Shown here: positions 44,200-55,900 of the stretch, one piece after another
Layout: each line of letters opens with the position of its first letter
How positions within the stretch are numbered: the stretch's first letter is position 1
Origin: Cycas panzhihuaensis
Lineage: Eukaryota; Cycadophyta
Direction: 5' to 3'
DNA: 64,000 bases
Assembly (NCBI GenBank): GCA_023213395.1
Contig: CM041465.1
Location: forward strand, 84,885,741-84,949,740
Made by a program: the position numbers and the translations under genes
Notes under the pieces: generated by a model
What the model was told of the DNA's origin: nothing
Databases searched by the model: none
The model's input: only the letters and a program-made list of their open reading frames with translations

Positions 44200-46780
44200 T
44201 GGACGCGCTGCTACAGGATAACTACCTAACTGATAGGTGTAGGGGAGAGTGAGTGGTGAAATGATAGAAGGTGGAACCTAAAAGGTGAGTAACTATCACA
44301 GGCGCCCGTCTGCCGAGCGAGTTTGGGATCTGCAATGGAGTATGGCTACTATCGGGTGACCCTTCACTACTTCGAATAAGGGGTGAAGGTGCGTAGGGTA
44401 AACCTGGGTTGACCTAGGAGTAGGACCCTCCCACCCTTGGGTGGCCAGAAGGGAGAGAGAGAGGACCTAATGGAGATAGGCCAAGAGTATGCCTACACAA
44501 CCTAATCGGGTACACGAGTGATGCAGAAAGCAAGGCACTTGTGTGGTTAAGGAGAGAGAAGGAAAGGTAGGGGAGAAGAGGGCTCCTACAATCTTTCCTA
44601 CGAATGGTAAAGATACATGTAACAAGATAAACGAATCGCAAACAAGTACCAAACCAATTTTCCCTTTTTATCTTTCAATGTGCTAGTTACTACAAGAAAA
44701 ATAAAAGGCAGAAAGGAGGTAGCAAAGGGGAACGAAACGTGCACTTGGGCTGAGGGCGTGCGTGATGAAGAAGCCTTCTCGAGGAGCACCCAACCACTTC
44801 GCGCGACATACTGGATGCGAGATATTGTGACGGGCGAAAGAGAGGGCTTCCTTACCTTCCCCGGAAAATCAAATACGATGCCAAGAAAGAAAGGAAGCAC
44901 CAACTAATAAACGAAGCAGCATAAAAACATAAGGCATACAAAGGTGCTTACTAGTAGCGAGACCAACAGGCGATGTTCTCCACGCTTCCCAAATACCTGC
45001 AAGCAATAGCGGTCTCTCTCTCTTCCCGAAGGGAGAGCACTAACATGTAACACAAAAACTCTAACAATATATGCCTAAATAACATAAACGAGAATCAGAA
45101 TATACATGCGTTAGTGCTAATCCAATAATGAAAGTACCAAAAGAGAGTGACCAAAGTGAAAGTAGATGATTGGGTAAGCCTCGGAGTGGCCTACCTCCCG
45201 CAAATGATGCCCTAACCTCCCCTTAAGAGCCACGAGGCAGCAAGGAGAAAGTCAAGAGCAAGGGCTGGAAAATGGCAGCAAAAAGGGCAAGGAGAGGCCC
45301 AAGGGAACCCACGACGGACCGGGATGCTATGAGGAGCAAACCGGGCGACCGGGAAGAAAAGGTGAAGCAAAAACCAGCAGTTGGGACTTATGGGTGATGC
45401 CCAAACCTGAGCAAAAGGCCCCAAATCAGCGCTGTAACTTGTGATAGCGCTGGTTTGGGCAACCAAAGGGAGCCTTCAGACCCTTGTTTGTGGGCCAAGG
45501 GCAGCACGGGGTGAGAGGGAGGCTTTGGAGGGCTTAGAGCCGGTTAGGGAGCATGGAAGGTGGTACGGAATCAACCCAGCTCCTCTCCAAAACCTATGCC
45601 ACCCCTCAACAGCCGCCTTGAGCGAAATCTGCAAGAAGCACAGAAAGAGTGGTGTAGCAGTCCTCAAAAGGGACGAAAACCAACTCTCAAGCAATAAGCA
45701 AGAGCAAACAAGCTGAAGCATAAATATCACAAGAAAACAAATATAAAACAAGGGATACCTGAAAGGGGAGGCAAGGGGTTTGCCTCAGCCAAGGAGCAGT
45801 GAAGGGGGGCTGAGGAATCAGCCCAGATCTGAAAGTAAGCGAGTTTGAGACCACCTACGGAGATGTGATGGGAGACACCTGCACTTGGGGCACTTATGGA
45901 CTGCCTGGGCAAAGACTAGGTGGAAACCGCTTTAAAGGAGCCCTCTCCAAGGCGTTTGAGGGGCTGGGAGAATGTCTCAGCCACGCCAAAGGAGAGCTGG
46001 GTGCTGTATGAAGGGTGTAGGTCCAGTTGCAGCAGGAAACAGCGGAGAAGAGCAGAGTAGGAGAGTGTTTCCTTGAGAGCAATTCCAAAAGTGAGCAAAA
46101 AGATCCTTGAAAATGAGCTAAAAAGGGCTTAAGTACTCAAGCAAAACCCTAAAGCGTGTGATTAGGGCGCGGCTGGAAGAGAAATAAGGCACAAGCCACG
46201 TGGTAGTTTCGCAATAAATGTGAAATTACCACAGCAGATTTTTAAAAACAACCTGAGACGATCGTCTGGGAATTTTACAGATCTGCGGATATTCAAGGTA
46301 CCATAAAAAATCTAGCGGTACACACCTAGAGCTAAAAATGGGGCCCACCAGCCAGTCTAGGCTGAGGGCAAATGACCGAAAGGGCAAAAAGAGGATTAGA
46401 ACACCTACCCGGGGGTACACTAGCCAACAAATGGGTCCAAGGGAGTAAAAATAGGGCTCAAATGGGGTGGCAAGTTAACCAAACGATGATGAGTCATCAC
46501 GCGGGCAGAGGTGGCGCAAACCTAGTGGATCCTGGAGCGAGGAGGGCAGATGCGGGAAGTAATGTGGTCACCAGGGTGCCACACTCGCTGGGAGTGTGCC
46601 CCTGCTATAGTTGTCATAGGCTAAAAATAAGTGTAGACGACTACAAGGTCGCCCACAAAGTCATACACATGCAGATACACAAGCAAACACCCAATAAAAG
46701 AAAGTGATGATAATGCGAGAGACATACCTGTACTTACCTGAGTCGGTGACTCCGTATCCATTCTCGGAAGCTGGGAAACA
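44200..46780 (-). repeat. Element D 3' LTR
   Basis: 2581 bp; minus strand starts TGTTTCCCAGCTTC and ends GCGCGTCCA. One G-box CACGTG is retained at 46198-46203. Confidence 0.92.
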
Positions 46781-46792
46781 CTACCCACTTGG
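46781..46792 (-). other. Element D polypurine tract
   Basis: Minus strand CCAAGTGGGTAG directly before the 3' LTR; it matches the A tract CCAAGGGGGCAG with changes. Confidence 0.75.
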
Positions 46793-47189
46793 CAGCAGAG
46801 CCTTGCGGCTTGGAAGCCTGGTGCGATGGCGAATGCTGGCAACACAACTGTCAGTAGCACATGTGTATAGATATATCAATCAAGATCATAACAGTAGGCA
46901 AGGGTGCCGGCGAGTGTCATGGCGGGACACGTGGATACGAAAGCGGCGGTGGAGACAACATAGGGACTGCCTATGGGCCACCTGGAAACCGACTGGAAGA
47001 ATTAGACAGGTGAGGGGGCTGCCCCCACCACAAAGAATGCAAAGGAACATGCATAGCTAAATAAAGAACGAATAGTGGTTACCATAGTTTTACCTCATTA
47101 GTAACCCAGTTTCGGAGGTACGAGCGGATTGCGAAGCAAAGTGACAGGCGACCTGGGGCTTGGGTGACGGGAAGGCCAGACAAACCTCA

Positions 47190-47605
47190 GGGATGGCCAG
47201 TAAGAAGGGAGAGGCGGCGCTCAAGGATGAGGCGAACGAGGCCATCTGCCTCAGCGTTGAGGGCCCGAGGGATATGCTGGATATCAACGGAAGAAAAATG
47301 GGCCAGGAGAGAGCTGGCGTGAGAGCAAGAGTCCTCAGTGAGGGCATCGCACTGTAAACCTGGGTGAGATGAGACACCACAACTTGAGAGTCGCAAAGCA
47401 AAACAATGGGTCCGTGATGGAAATGGAGAGCATCGGTGAGGGCTTCAATAACAGCTGTATACTCAGCTTCGTTGTTGGTAGCCTCTGGGAGGAAGATCCT
47501 AGAGCGGAGGAGATCATGTCCAGAAGGGCTGCGGAGGATCCACGCAGCGGCAGAAGGTCCAGGATTACCGCGGCTTCCACCGTCGGTAAAGATGTAGACA
47601 GACAT
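47190..47605 (-). pseudogene. Element D second (archaeal-type) RNase H
   Basis: From the Met at 47605: residues D8 (FTDGGSRGNPG), E48 (TNNEAEYTA), D72 (LLCDSQVV) are all present. After a two-base loss near 47345 the last part, IQHIPRALNAEADGL with the fourth Asp, is in another frame. It is the least damaged copy of the three; one small indel separates it from a complete enzyme. It shares a divergent spacer of about 520 bases with the antisense gene's TATA box. How it would be expressed so far from the LTR promoter is not evident. Confidence 0.82.
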
Positions 47606-48123
47606 CGGTGACACAAAATCCAAGCAATCGATGGGTGATGAAAGCAACACTCAAAAAAGCAAGCAGAAAATGGCCGTGAAGGGTAGGAGGACCTAGCAAT
47701 GAGGTTACCCAGGGCGAGAACAAGCCATCCGATCACCGGCAGAGAGTAGTCAGAAGGAAAAGCCTCCCGAGGCGCCAAAAGGTCGCTTTAGAAAGCGAAA
47801 CATGCCCCCAAGCAGAGGGGGCATTCCCTTTGGGGACCCCAAGAGCGAAAAAGGGCCGCGGAAACGAGTCCAGGGCGACGAAACGAGCCAAACGAGTATA
47901 AACTCGGGCAGGCACGGGAATGGCACGTAAAACGATGCAGAAGGGCCCTGGCAAAAGTGCGATAACAAGGCACCATAAATGCCCTCACAAGGGCAGGCAA
48001 AAAGGGCATCGATAAGGCAGAATTGACGATAGGGCCAGAAGGCAAAGGTAATCAGGACAACGAGATGGTCCTGAGACTGACGCGAGACCAAAAACAGAGG
48101 AAGTGCCCGTTGGGGCCCCCACC

Positions 48124-48131
48124 TATATAAG
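48124..48131 (+). promoter_or_regulatory. TATA box of the antisense gene (element D)
   Basis: CACCTATATAAGGAAACC, about 165 bases before the exon 1 ATG; the counterpart of the box at 36398-36404 in element A. Confidence 0.65.
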
Positions 48132-48292
48132 GAAACCAACAGGAAAATGGATTTATTTTCACTGGCTCTCGTACGAAACCAGAGCCATTTCCTTATGCAG
48201 CGGAGCGCCACCCAACTTTAGAGGCACGCCGAGGGAGATCTAACCGTCGGATCGGAGAGCGGAGAGCCAAAGACCACCGCACTGCAGACGAC

Positions 48293-50688
48293 ATGGCAGT
48301 AGCGAGACCAGATCCAGTGAGTGGATGTCACTAAACCTAACCCATCTCAAAGTCCAAAGTTTGAAGGTTTTTAAGCTTTTGAAGTAATTTTTGCATAGTC
48401 TTAGTGCCCCTTATGGGCAACGGAAGGCTTCTCGGGATCCGAATCAGACCCAGAAAGAGGCGGGGACCTGGGCATTAAGGAGCCACAGTTCGGTGGGCCC
48501 CCAGGGTCCACCAAGAATTTTTGGTTTTGGGCGAAAACCCCCTTTAGGGGGTCGTTATCTTGTGGCAATGATCGCGGTCTTGATCATTCTGCGGCCCCAG
48601 ATCATGGGACCCGTGCCAAACTTAGCGGTACCGCTAAGTTTGGCGCGGCACGAAGGCAGGAAGGCAAAAAAATAGACACGAGGTCCAAAAGAGCCCCAAA
48701 TCTTAGGTAGAGAGAGATTTGAGAGAGAGAGGAGATAATAGCCAACATGCGACTGACTTGAGTTGTTTTTGGTGTGAACAGGCTGTCCTCGCAGTGGATA
48801 ACCGTGAGAACGTCGGTATGGCTATGCTGAGTTACATGGAGATGATGACTCAGGAGGATAGGGACATGCTGCAGAGGTGTGGCTTGTATAAGGCCCTCAA
48901 GACACCTCAATACACGTCGGACCAGAGGCTATTGGTGCATATAGTGTCCCATTGGGACAGGAGGAGACATGTGTTCCACCTACCACAGGTGGGGGATGTG
49001 ACGGTCATGCCGAGGGATATCCCATGGATCTTGGGAGTTCCGGCAACGGGGAGGCCGGTGAGACTCGGGACGCCCCAAAGACCGAGGCAAAGACACAGGA
49101 GGCGCCTTGTTCTTCACAGGTGAGCCGGCAGTGGGATCGGAGGGGAGCACCCCTCCAGACAGTTCTGATGTCGGATATTCCTCGAGTGAGGAAGTTAGTC
49201 ATACTGTGCATTCTGTTCCGGATTTCCTAGAAACAGAACTATCGGGAGGTACCAGGAGGATGGACGGATGTAGTTCGTCGCTGCGAAGCTGGCGAGAGGA
49301 TGGACTAGGTAGCCCTGATAGCAGCGAACCTGGTCGCCCAGCTGGATACTATCAGGACGTCCGGCAGAGGTGGGCTATCGTACAGCACGCTGTTACAGTG
49401 TTGGTATTTTGATCACTTCGCGGTAGTGGCACCAGCGGGGGGACCACACCCTATCATAGAGCAGGCCCCGATGGTCCACAAGTGGTAGACTCGATTGAGG
49501 GGGACAAAGGACAGAGCCCATGTCAGACGATCGGTGGAGGCCACATCACTAAACCTCCTCATCCTCCCAGACTACATAGCTGAGCCCTACAGGACCGTGA
49601 GGTGGGATAGCGATGATGAGGCGGGCGGAGCAGGAGTGCCCATGGGTGACGGTAGCAGCAATGACGGAGATGATGGAGATAGTGGAGACAGCGGAGATAG
49701 TGGGGCCGTCCACGACTGAAGGGAGGCGAGGTCCTTCAGGACGATGGGGCAGGCGGAGGGTCCATCCGAGTCACGGAGGAGGCGATCCGTCAAGAGCACA
49801 GGGTGAGGTCAGAGGACCCGTGACTAGGGTCCGCAGGCTACGGATCGTGATGGGATCCGCAGGGGCGAGAGCTGGGCCCACTCCCGCGAGGAGAGGGACC
49901 CAGGCAGAGGAGGTGCCCGAGGACGAGGCACCTGTAGCTGGCGGAGAGCCAGGAGGAGAGGATGTCGCGCAATTGGAGGATCAAGCGGCCACAACAGGTG
50001 AGACCTAACCTTTTCCAAAGTCATTTGGCATCTAGGTAGACGTTTTGGTTTGGTTTGATCATGGTATGGTGAGATATAGACTGACACATGGCGTGTTGCA
50101 TTGGCAGGTACGGTAGAGATCAGGAGACTGATGGAGGCTGTGGTGAGGGAGATATTCCCTCAGGTGTATGCAGAGGGGCAACCGCCCATCCAGGCAGGTG
50201 ATGAGCCTAGAGCGGCAGGAGCCCACAGAGAGGCGTTCGCCCCGTTGGTGAGGGCGAGGGACATATGGGCTGCAGAGTCCCAAGAGCATGTCACATCCCA
50301 GGGATGACTGCAGCAGGAGAGGGATGATGCGAGACGCGAGCGGGATGAGCTGCGAGTACAAGTACAGGCTCTAGAGGCACGGGGTGGTGCAGGTGGAGAT
50401 GAGGAGAGCAGAACCCAGCTAGCAGTGCTCACTGAGCGTCTCAGAGGGACAGAGGAGGCACTCCGGGGAGAGCGGGATCGTATCCAGGCCAGATACGATC
50501 AGCTAGTAGCGGAGATGGTCTCGCGGTTGAGCTAGAGCAGGACACAGACCCACATGGCAGCAACGACCCCGAGACAACCTAGGGATGAGGAGAGCGAGGT
50601 AGGCAGCTCGCGGAGGCCCAGGAGGAGCCTCAGAGGCATGTGGTCCTCAGGAGAGGGATCACAGAGACCGGGAGATGGCACCCTGTGA
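48293..50688 (+). pseudogene. Antisense three-exon PMD-like gene of element D
   Basis: Runs against the element. Exon 1 48293-48316 (ATG...CCA, then GTGAGT), intron 1 48317-48781 (ends AACAG), exon 2 48782-49997, intron 2 49998-50107 (GTGAGA...GGCAG), exon 3 50108-50688 (TGA). Exon lengths 24, 1216 and 581 add to a whole number of codons, about 606 residues if unbroken. Exon 2: AVDNRENVGMAMLSYMEMM, then FHLPQVGDV and RDIPWILGVPATGRPV, then GLSYSTLLQCWYFDHFAVVA: motifs of the plant mobile domain. An acidic SDDEAGG tract follows. Exon 3: IRRLMEAVVREIFPQVYAEG, then Glu/Arg-rich heptads. Damage: frameshift near 49075, stops at 49306, 49488, 50305 and 50533, and a frameshift near 49715. The PMD name rests on motif resemblance; the exon structure rests on comparison with A. 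Confidence 0.62.
48615..48644. repeat. Perfect 30-base palindrome in intron 1
   Basis: GCCAAACTTAGCGGT followed by its exact reverse complement. It is extended by GTG before and GCAC shortly after. AATGATC (48567-48573) and GATCATT (48582-48588) form a second inverted pair, as in element A. Confidence 0.95.
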
Positions 50689-51371
50689 GGCGGGGAAGCA
50701 GTGAGGATATGTACATGTAGATTTGACAGGGGAAAGCACGGGCCTCCAGGGGGTCATATATAGGACCATATGATTGTACCCCCCCTGCAAAGACACCGGC
50801 TTCCCATATGTATGATGACATGATTTTTGATATGTATATATATATGCATAGGGTGATTGGAATCCCATTTGGATATGAGATGCTATGTATGATGTATCGT
50901 ATGTGGATGATATGTATATTTACTTTTGTATATTGTGAATGTTATGTTGTGTTGTAGGTGTTTTATGTTGTGGATATTTTGTTATATGGACACACGTTCC
51001 CTCCCATGTATGACCACACACCTAACAGGGGCACACACACGCCGTGAGCGGGACAACATAGAAGTGTGAGGTTAGGGAGTAGGGCGGCATACATGTCTAC
51101 AGGAGAGCATAGCGAGATATGCAAAGGAAACGACAGGCAGGAAAGGGGGGCGACGATGCCCCCAAGCGTCTTCCTGATTGGGGGATGCCTAAGCAAGACG
51201 ACACAAGGGTTCCCGAGGGAATACGAGAACGCAGGCTCCGCGGAAGGAACCGAAAAGAAGAAGAAGGATCCATCTTAAACTGCCACTCTACCTGTGATTG
51301 GGAAGAATGGGGACAACCTACGATGGTAGTTTAGGCTCATTTCGGAGCAAGGCGAAGGGATCGCCAAGGGA
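50689..51371. other. Tail-to-tail spacer of element D
   Basis: Lies between the 3' end of the antisense gene and the end of integrase. It holds GGGCCTCCAGGGGGTCATAT and GTACCCCCCCTGCAAAG words conserved in A and B, and a short TA tract. No coding frame. Confidence 0.6.
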
Positions 51372-52297
51372 TCATGCGTAAAACTTCTTAAGGAACATCC
51401 CATTAACGGCTTTCTCAAATTTGAGCCCTTCCAGGGTGGCTATCCTGTAAGCACCATTATCGAGGGATTCGATAATGACGAAAGGACCAACCCATCAGGG
51501 TTTGAATTTGGTCAAATGGTCATGGAGATATTCGAGCTTGAGGACATAGTCCCCAGGAAATAAAGGGTGGGAACGAAGGCATTTATCATGGGCCCTTTGT
51601 GAGCGAGCTTTGGATGCTAGGTTAGCCTGATAGGCGGCTAAGCGTCTCTCATCCAAAGCTTCGAGGTCGGCGGGCGGGCTCGACGGATCGACTCTTCGTC
51701 GATGAAACCTCGAAGGGAGACTCGCAAGGAAGGAATCTCCACCTCCAATGGGAGTACCGCCTCAGTACCGTAGACCAAGGAGAACGGGGTCATTCCCGTG
51801 GCAGAACGGATAGAGGTACGATAAGCCCACAAGGCGGAGGGCAACTGAAGGTGCCAATCCCTTTGGGATTGAGCGATGGTTTTCTTGAGGATGCTGACAA
51901 GAGTCTTATTAAAAGACTCCACTTGGCCATTTGCCTGAGGGTAATAAGGGGAAGAAGTCTTGTGAGAAATTTTAAACTTCTTACAAAGCTCATCCACCTC
52001 CTTATTACAGAAAGGAGTTCCATTGTCGGTGATTAGGACATCCAGAATTCTGAAACGGCAAATGATGTGCTGATAAATGAATGTGGCAATCGTTTTGCCA
52101 GGAGTAGTGATCAAGGGGATGGCCTCTGCCCATTTGGTGAAATACTCCATGGCAGTCAAGATGAACTTGTGCTGCGACGACGAAGGTGGGGAGATAGCTC
52201 CAATGAGGTCTAGTCCCCACTGAGCGAAGGGCCATGGCGAAACAATAGGATGCAAGGCCTCGGAAGGCACATAGGAAATATTGGCGTGCTCTTGACA
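51372..52297 (-). CDS. Element D integrase core and C-terminus (partial)
   Basis: Open frame 52270-51638 with the catalytic triad D21 (QWGLDLI), D82 (LITDNGT) and E118 (NGQVESF), D-35-E spacing. It is followed by a frameshift near 51660 and the C-terminal segment ending MFLKKFYA-stop at 51372-51374. The N-terminal zinc finger (HH and first Cys) is encoded at the end of the upstream frame; a CGA-to-TGA change at about 52299 separates them. Closest to an intact integrase in the window. Confidence 0.85.
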
Positions 52298-53917
52298 TCA
52301 CCGACATTTCAGAGTAAAGGCGTGAGCATCTTTAAAAAGAGACGGCCAAAAGTAGCCCACGCGAAGGATCCTCCCGAGCCATGACTGCCCCAAGTGACCT
52401 CCACAAATGCCGTGGTGGCATTCGCGAAGCACCTGGTCGGCTTCGTCAGCAGTGACGTAGCAGAGGAGGATCCCGTCGAAGGACCTCTTATACAATACCT
52501 CATCCACGAGGAGGTATTGCCTGGTAGAAGTCCGGATACGAGATTTAACTTTATTACTAGCGTCGGGGCGGTATTGCTGCTGCGTGAGATACCGCACTAT
52601 GTCACCGTACCACTCATTGTCGATGAGTGGATGGGGAGGAGCTCCCTGAATCATCAAGATAGACTCATCAGGGAGAGAGTCGTCAATGGGAGTATCAAAG
52701 GAGTTAGGGATAGGGGCGTCCGCAAGTTGCTCGGCCACTATCATGCCCTTCTTTGATTTCCGGTTAACGATAAAGAGATCAAATTCTTGGAGTAGGACGG
52801 CCCAACGGCCGACCCTACCTGTCAAATCTGAACGGGTTAGTAAGTATCTCAAGGGATCGGATTGAACGATCACCTTGGTAGTATTGCCAAGCAAGTAGTG
52901 CCTAAACTTCTTAGTCGCATGGACTAAGGAGAGGCATTCCTTCTCGGCAGGGGAATAATTAAGCTCAGCAGCCACGAGGGTGCGACTGATGAAGTATATA
53001 GCTCTCTCAATTCCTGAGTCGTCCTCCTGAGTGAGCATGGTGCCCAAGGATTCGTCAGTCGCTGAGGTATACAGGATGAAGGGCCTATCGAAATGGGGAG
53101 GCGCCAACGTAGGAGCGGAAGCCAGGGCTTCTTTGAGTCCCTCGAAGGCCTTTTGGGTCTTGTCAGACCAGGCAAAAGGAGCTCCCTTCTTCAACAGGTT
53201 CATGAGGGGTTTAGCGCTCACAGCGAAGTCGGCTAAGAAGCACCTAAGGAAACCGAGCCTACCTAAAAACGACTTAATCTGTCGTTGAGTTCTAGGCGGC
53301 GGCATATCGAGGATCATCCTGACTTTGTCAGGGTTGATCTGAATTCCCCGTTTGGATACAAGGAATCCAAGGAGTTTGCCCGAGGTAACGGCAAACACAC
53401 ATTTAAGCAGATTGAGACTGACGTGATACTCACGGCATCGTGAGAAGATGGCACGCAAGTCAGAAGGGTGATGGGCTCTCACGCGGGAGAGACCCATCAT
53501 ATCATCCATGAAGACCTCCAGCGTGTCATTGATGAGATCATGGAAGATGAAATGCATGGCTCTTTGGTAAGTAGCGCCTGCATTCTTAAGGCCAAAGGGC
53601 ATTGCCTTATAGGCAAAGGTACCCCAGGGAGTAGTGAAGGCCGTCTTATGGTAGTCTTCAGGAGAAATCTGAATTTGGTTGTAACCAGAGAAGTCGTCCA
53701 TTAGGGACATCACTTCGAATCCGACGGTGCGATCAATGATTTGATCTAGGAAGGGTAACAGAAAATTGTCCTTAGGACAAGCATTGTTGATGTCGCGAAA
53801 GTCGACGCATATACGGATTGCCCCGTTCTTTTTAGTAACAGGAATAATGTTGGAGACCCACTTAGGGTAGTCAATAGAAGTAATGAGCCCAGCGTCCAGA
53901 AGCTTCTCAACCTTCAT
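52298..53917 (-). CDS. Element D reverse transcriptase, RNase H and integrase N-terminus
   Basis: 539-residue open frame. RT: KNGAIRICVDFRDINN (30-45), SLMDDFSGYNQI (71-82), FMDDMMG (136-142). Pol-type RNase H: LYTSATDESLG with Asp 288, AELNYSPAEKECLS with Glu about 326, VQSDPLRYLL with Asp 354. Integrase zinc finger: ECHHGICGGHLG near 515 and KC-R at the end. The frame starts within RT only because of a frame change upstream near 53915. This is the best preserved pol of the three Tat elements. Confidence 0.88.
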   Translation of the reverse strand: MKVEKLLDAGLITSIDYPKWVSNIIPVTKKNGAIRICVDFRDINNACPKDNFLLPFLDQIIDRTVGFEVMSLMDDFSGYNQIQISPEDYHKTAFTTPWGTFAYKAMPFGLKNAGATYQRAMHFIFHDLINDTLEVFMDDMMGLSRVRAHHPSDLRAIFSRCREYHVSLNLLKCVFAVTSGKLLGFLVSKRGIQINPDKVRMILDMPPPRTQRQIKSFLGRLGFLRCFLADFAVSAKPLMNLLKKGAPFAWSDKTQKAFEGLKEALASAPTLAPPHFDRPFILYTSATDESLGTMLTQEDDSGIERAIYFISRTLVAAELNYSPAEKECLSLVHATKKFRHYLLGNTTKVIVQSDPLRYLLTRSDLTGRVGRWAVLLQEFDLFIVNRKSKKGMIVAEQLADAPIPNSFDTPIDDSLPDESILMIQGAPPHPLIDNEWYGDIVRYLTQQQYRPDASNKVKSRIRTSTRQYLLVDEVLYKRSFDGILLCYVTADEADQVLRECHHGICGGHLGQSWLGRILRVGYFWPSLFKDAHAFTLKCR

Positions 53918-55900
53918 CTTGACGGTGGTAGAGAGCTTCGGGTGAAGGGGCCGCTACAGGCGCCAGGAAGGGTGGTGAGGTTATGAGTGACAATCGAGGG
54001 GTCGATTCCCTTCATGTCAGCATAATCCCATGCAAAAATGTCTCGAAACTCCTGGAACAGAAGGGAGTATTCCCTTATCTCATCAGGAGAACATTCCAAC
54101 CTGACCTTAATGACCTTGCCCGGAGCCAAGACTACGTCTTGAGTTGCCCCCATGCACATGGCGTTGCCCTCCTCGAAGTGGAGAGGGGCAAGATCAATGG
54201 GAGGAGGAGGAATAGGAGACGGGATCGGATCGGCAAGCGTGGATCCGATCGCGAGAATCTTCTGATGACCAAGCTGGTGGTGACCAGAAGGCAAGTTGGG
54301 CACAAGGCCTACTAGATGCTCGAGCAGGGCTTCATCGTCCTCGAAATAATCCACCCTATGGATGACCTTACTGCGAGTAGAAGAAGCGCTGGAGGGAGTG
54401 AGAGCAACGGGACCGTGATGACCATCGGGTTGCTCAACTTCCTCATGGAAACCTGAAAGAAAACCAGGGAGAGGCTCCTCGGAAGGAGCGAAAGGCAATT
54501 CCTCAAAGTCATTACCCACAGGGGGGTAATGAAAAAGAAGAACGGGTGACAGGCGGGTCAACACGAGCGATGACATGTGACACACACGAGGGGCTAGCCT
54601 CACCGGCGAGAGGGGTTCTAGACGAGGATCTAGAACAGGGCAGGTGCGACCTACTGGCACGGAGGAAAGAGACAGGGTGGAGACAATCCTCGTCTTCGTC
54701 GAGTGACTCATCATCGCTGAACGAAGCGAGGTACCCGTAACTCCCAACGCCAATAGGGGTAAAACGCGTGAGACTAGGAGGAGAAGATGCGGGGTCTTCT
54801 TCAGACGGATTGGGTATACCAATGGAACAAGCCGAGGCATGGGTAGATGAACCTTGGTTTGCCGAACTGGTAGAACGAGTTTGTTTGGTAAAAGGGCGTT
54901 CGCGGGGAATCACTCTCATCCGTCCGTTATGGACGAATTTAAGTTATCCCTAAAGGGTCAAGCACACGGCTCTCATTTGATCGAGCCATGGATGACCTAG
55001 AAGGAGGTTGTAATCCACATCAACGTCAAGGACTACAACGTCGGCAAGAACGGTCTTGCCCTCAAGGGTGAGCGGAATCGCGACAGATCCCAGAGGGGTC
55101 TTCGCCATCGTCATAACCTTGGCATCGCCAGGGAACGGGTTCCAAGGCGGAGATACCAAGCTCTTGCATGACACACAAGGGCATGGCATTGACGGAAGAG
55201 CCGTTGTCGACAACAATTCTTCGAAGAGTACAATCAGGCATATCAATCGTGATGGTGAATGGGAAGTTCCACTGATGTTCCCTTTCACCGGCGGGGGGAA
55301 GATCCTTAGGATCAAAGGAAATAGCGGGTCCACAACCTTGGGTGACACCCAAAGCGTGGACAGGTACATCACTCGATCCTAAAGCTTCCAGGGAGGGGCC
55401 CGCTCAGGACAACTCCTCAGAACGTCCATCAAGGACATTCCTGCAACGACCGTATGGAGCTCGTCCATGATGGAGAAAGGCTTACCCTTCCCAGTAGGTT
55501 GGGTACGTGCCCTTCAGAAATTGTAACGACCCAGGAGTAGAGGAATAGCCTTGGGAAAGAGAGGAACTTTCGGAGGAAGGGTCTCCGGAAGAGGGTCGGA
55601 AGGGGCAGAAGAACCATCAGCTCCCGCTGCTTCCTTAGCGGCTTGAGATCATGTAAGGGCAAAAGTCAGAGTTGCTTCAAGCAACAGGATCACCTTCTTC
55701 CCCCTGTTCCGGGGTCATGAAGGCGACGGGGTGCGGCGGCTAGGAGAACGAGGAGAGGAAGAAGAGTTCTGAGCGCCCTTCCCTTTGTCGCGGGAAGGAC
55801 GGGGATCAGGCGATCTTCCTCAGTTACGGTTGTTCTTGGTTTGGGTATTGCGATCGCGTTCCCCATGTTTAGGGAACGAATCCTTATGAACTGGTTGATC
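53914..55900 (-). pseudogene. Element D protease and linker to RT
   Basis: Protease active site V-D-N-G-S-S at about 55191-55211 and LLLGHPWLDQM (usually GRPWL) near 54990, in two different frames. The acidic linker (SLDEDEDCLHP; DYFEDDEALLEHL; QEFRDIFAWDYADMKGID) continues to 53914. At least three frame changes (near 55380, 54960, 54530). The order and spacing match element B's open frame at 23199-25172. Confidence 0.8.

Noticed and set aside
52394-52756. 120-residue plus-strand frame over D pol
   Set aside because: Lies opposite the RNase H-integrase linker, which has clear protein homology on the minus strand.
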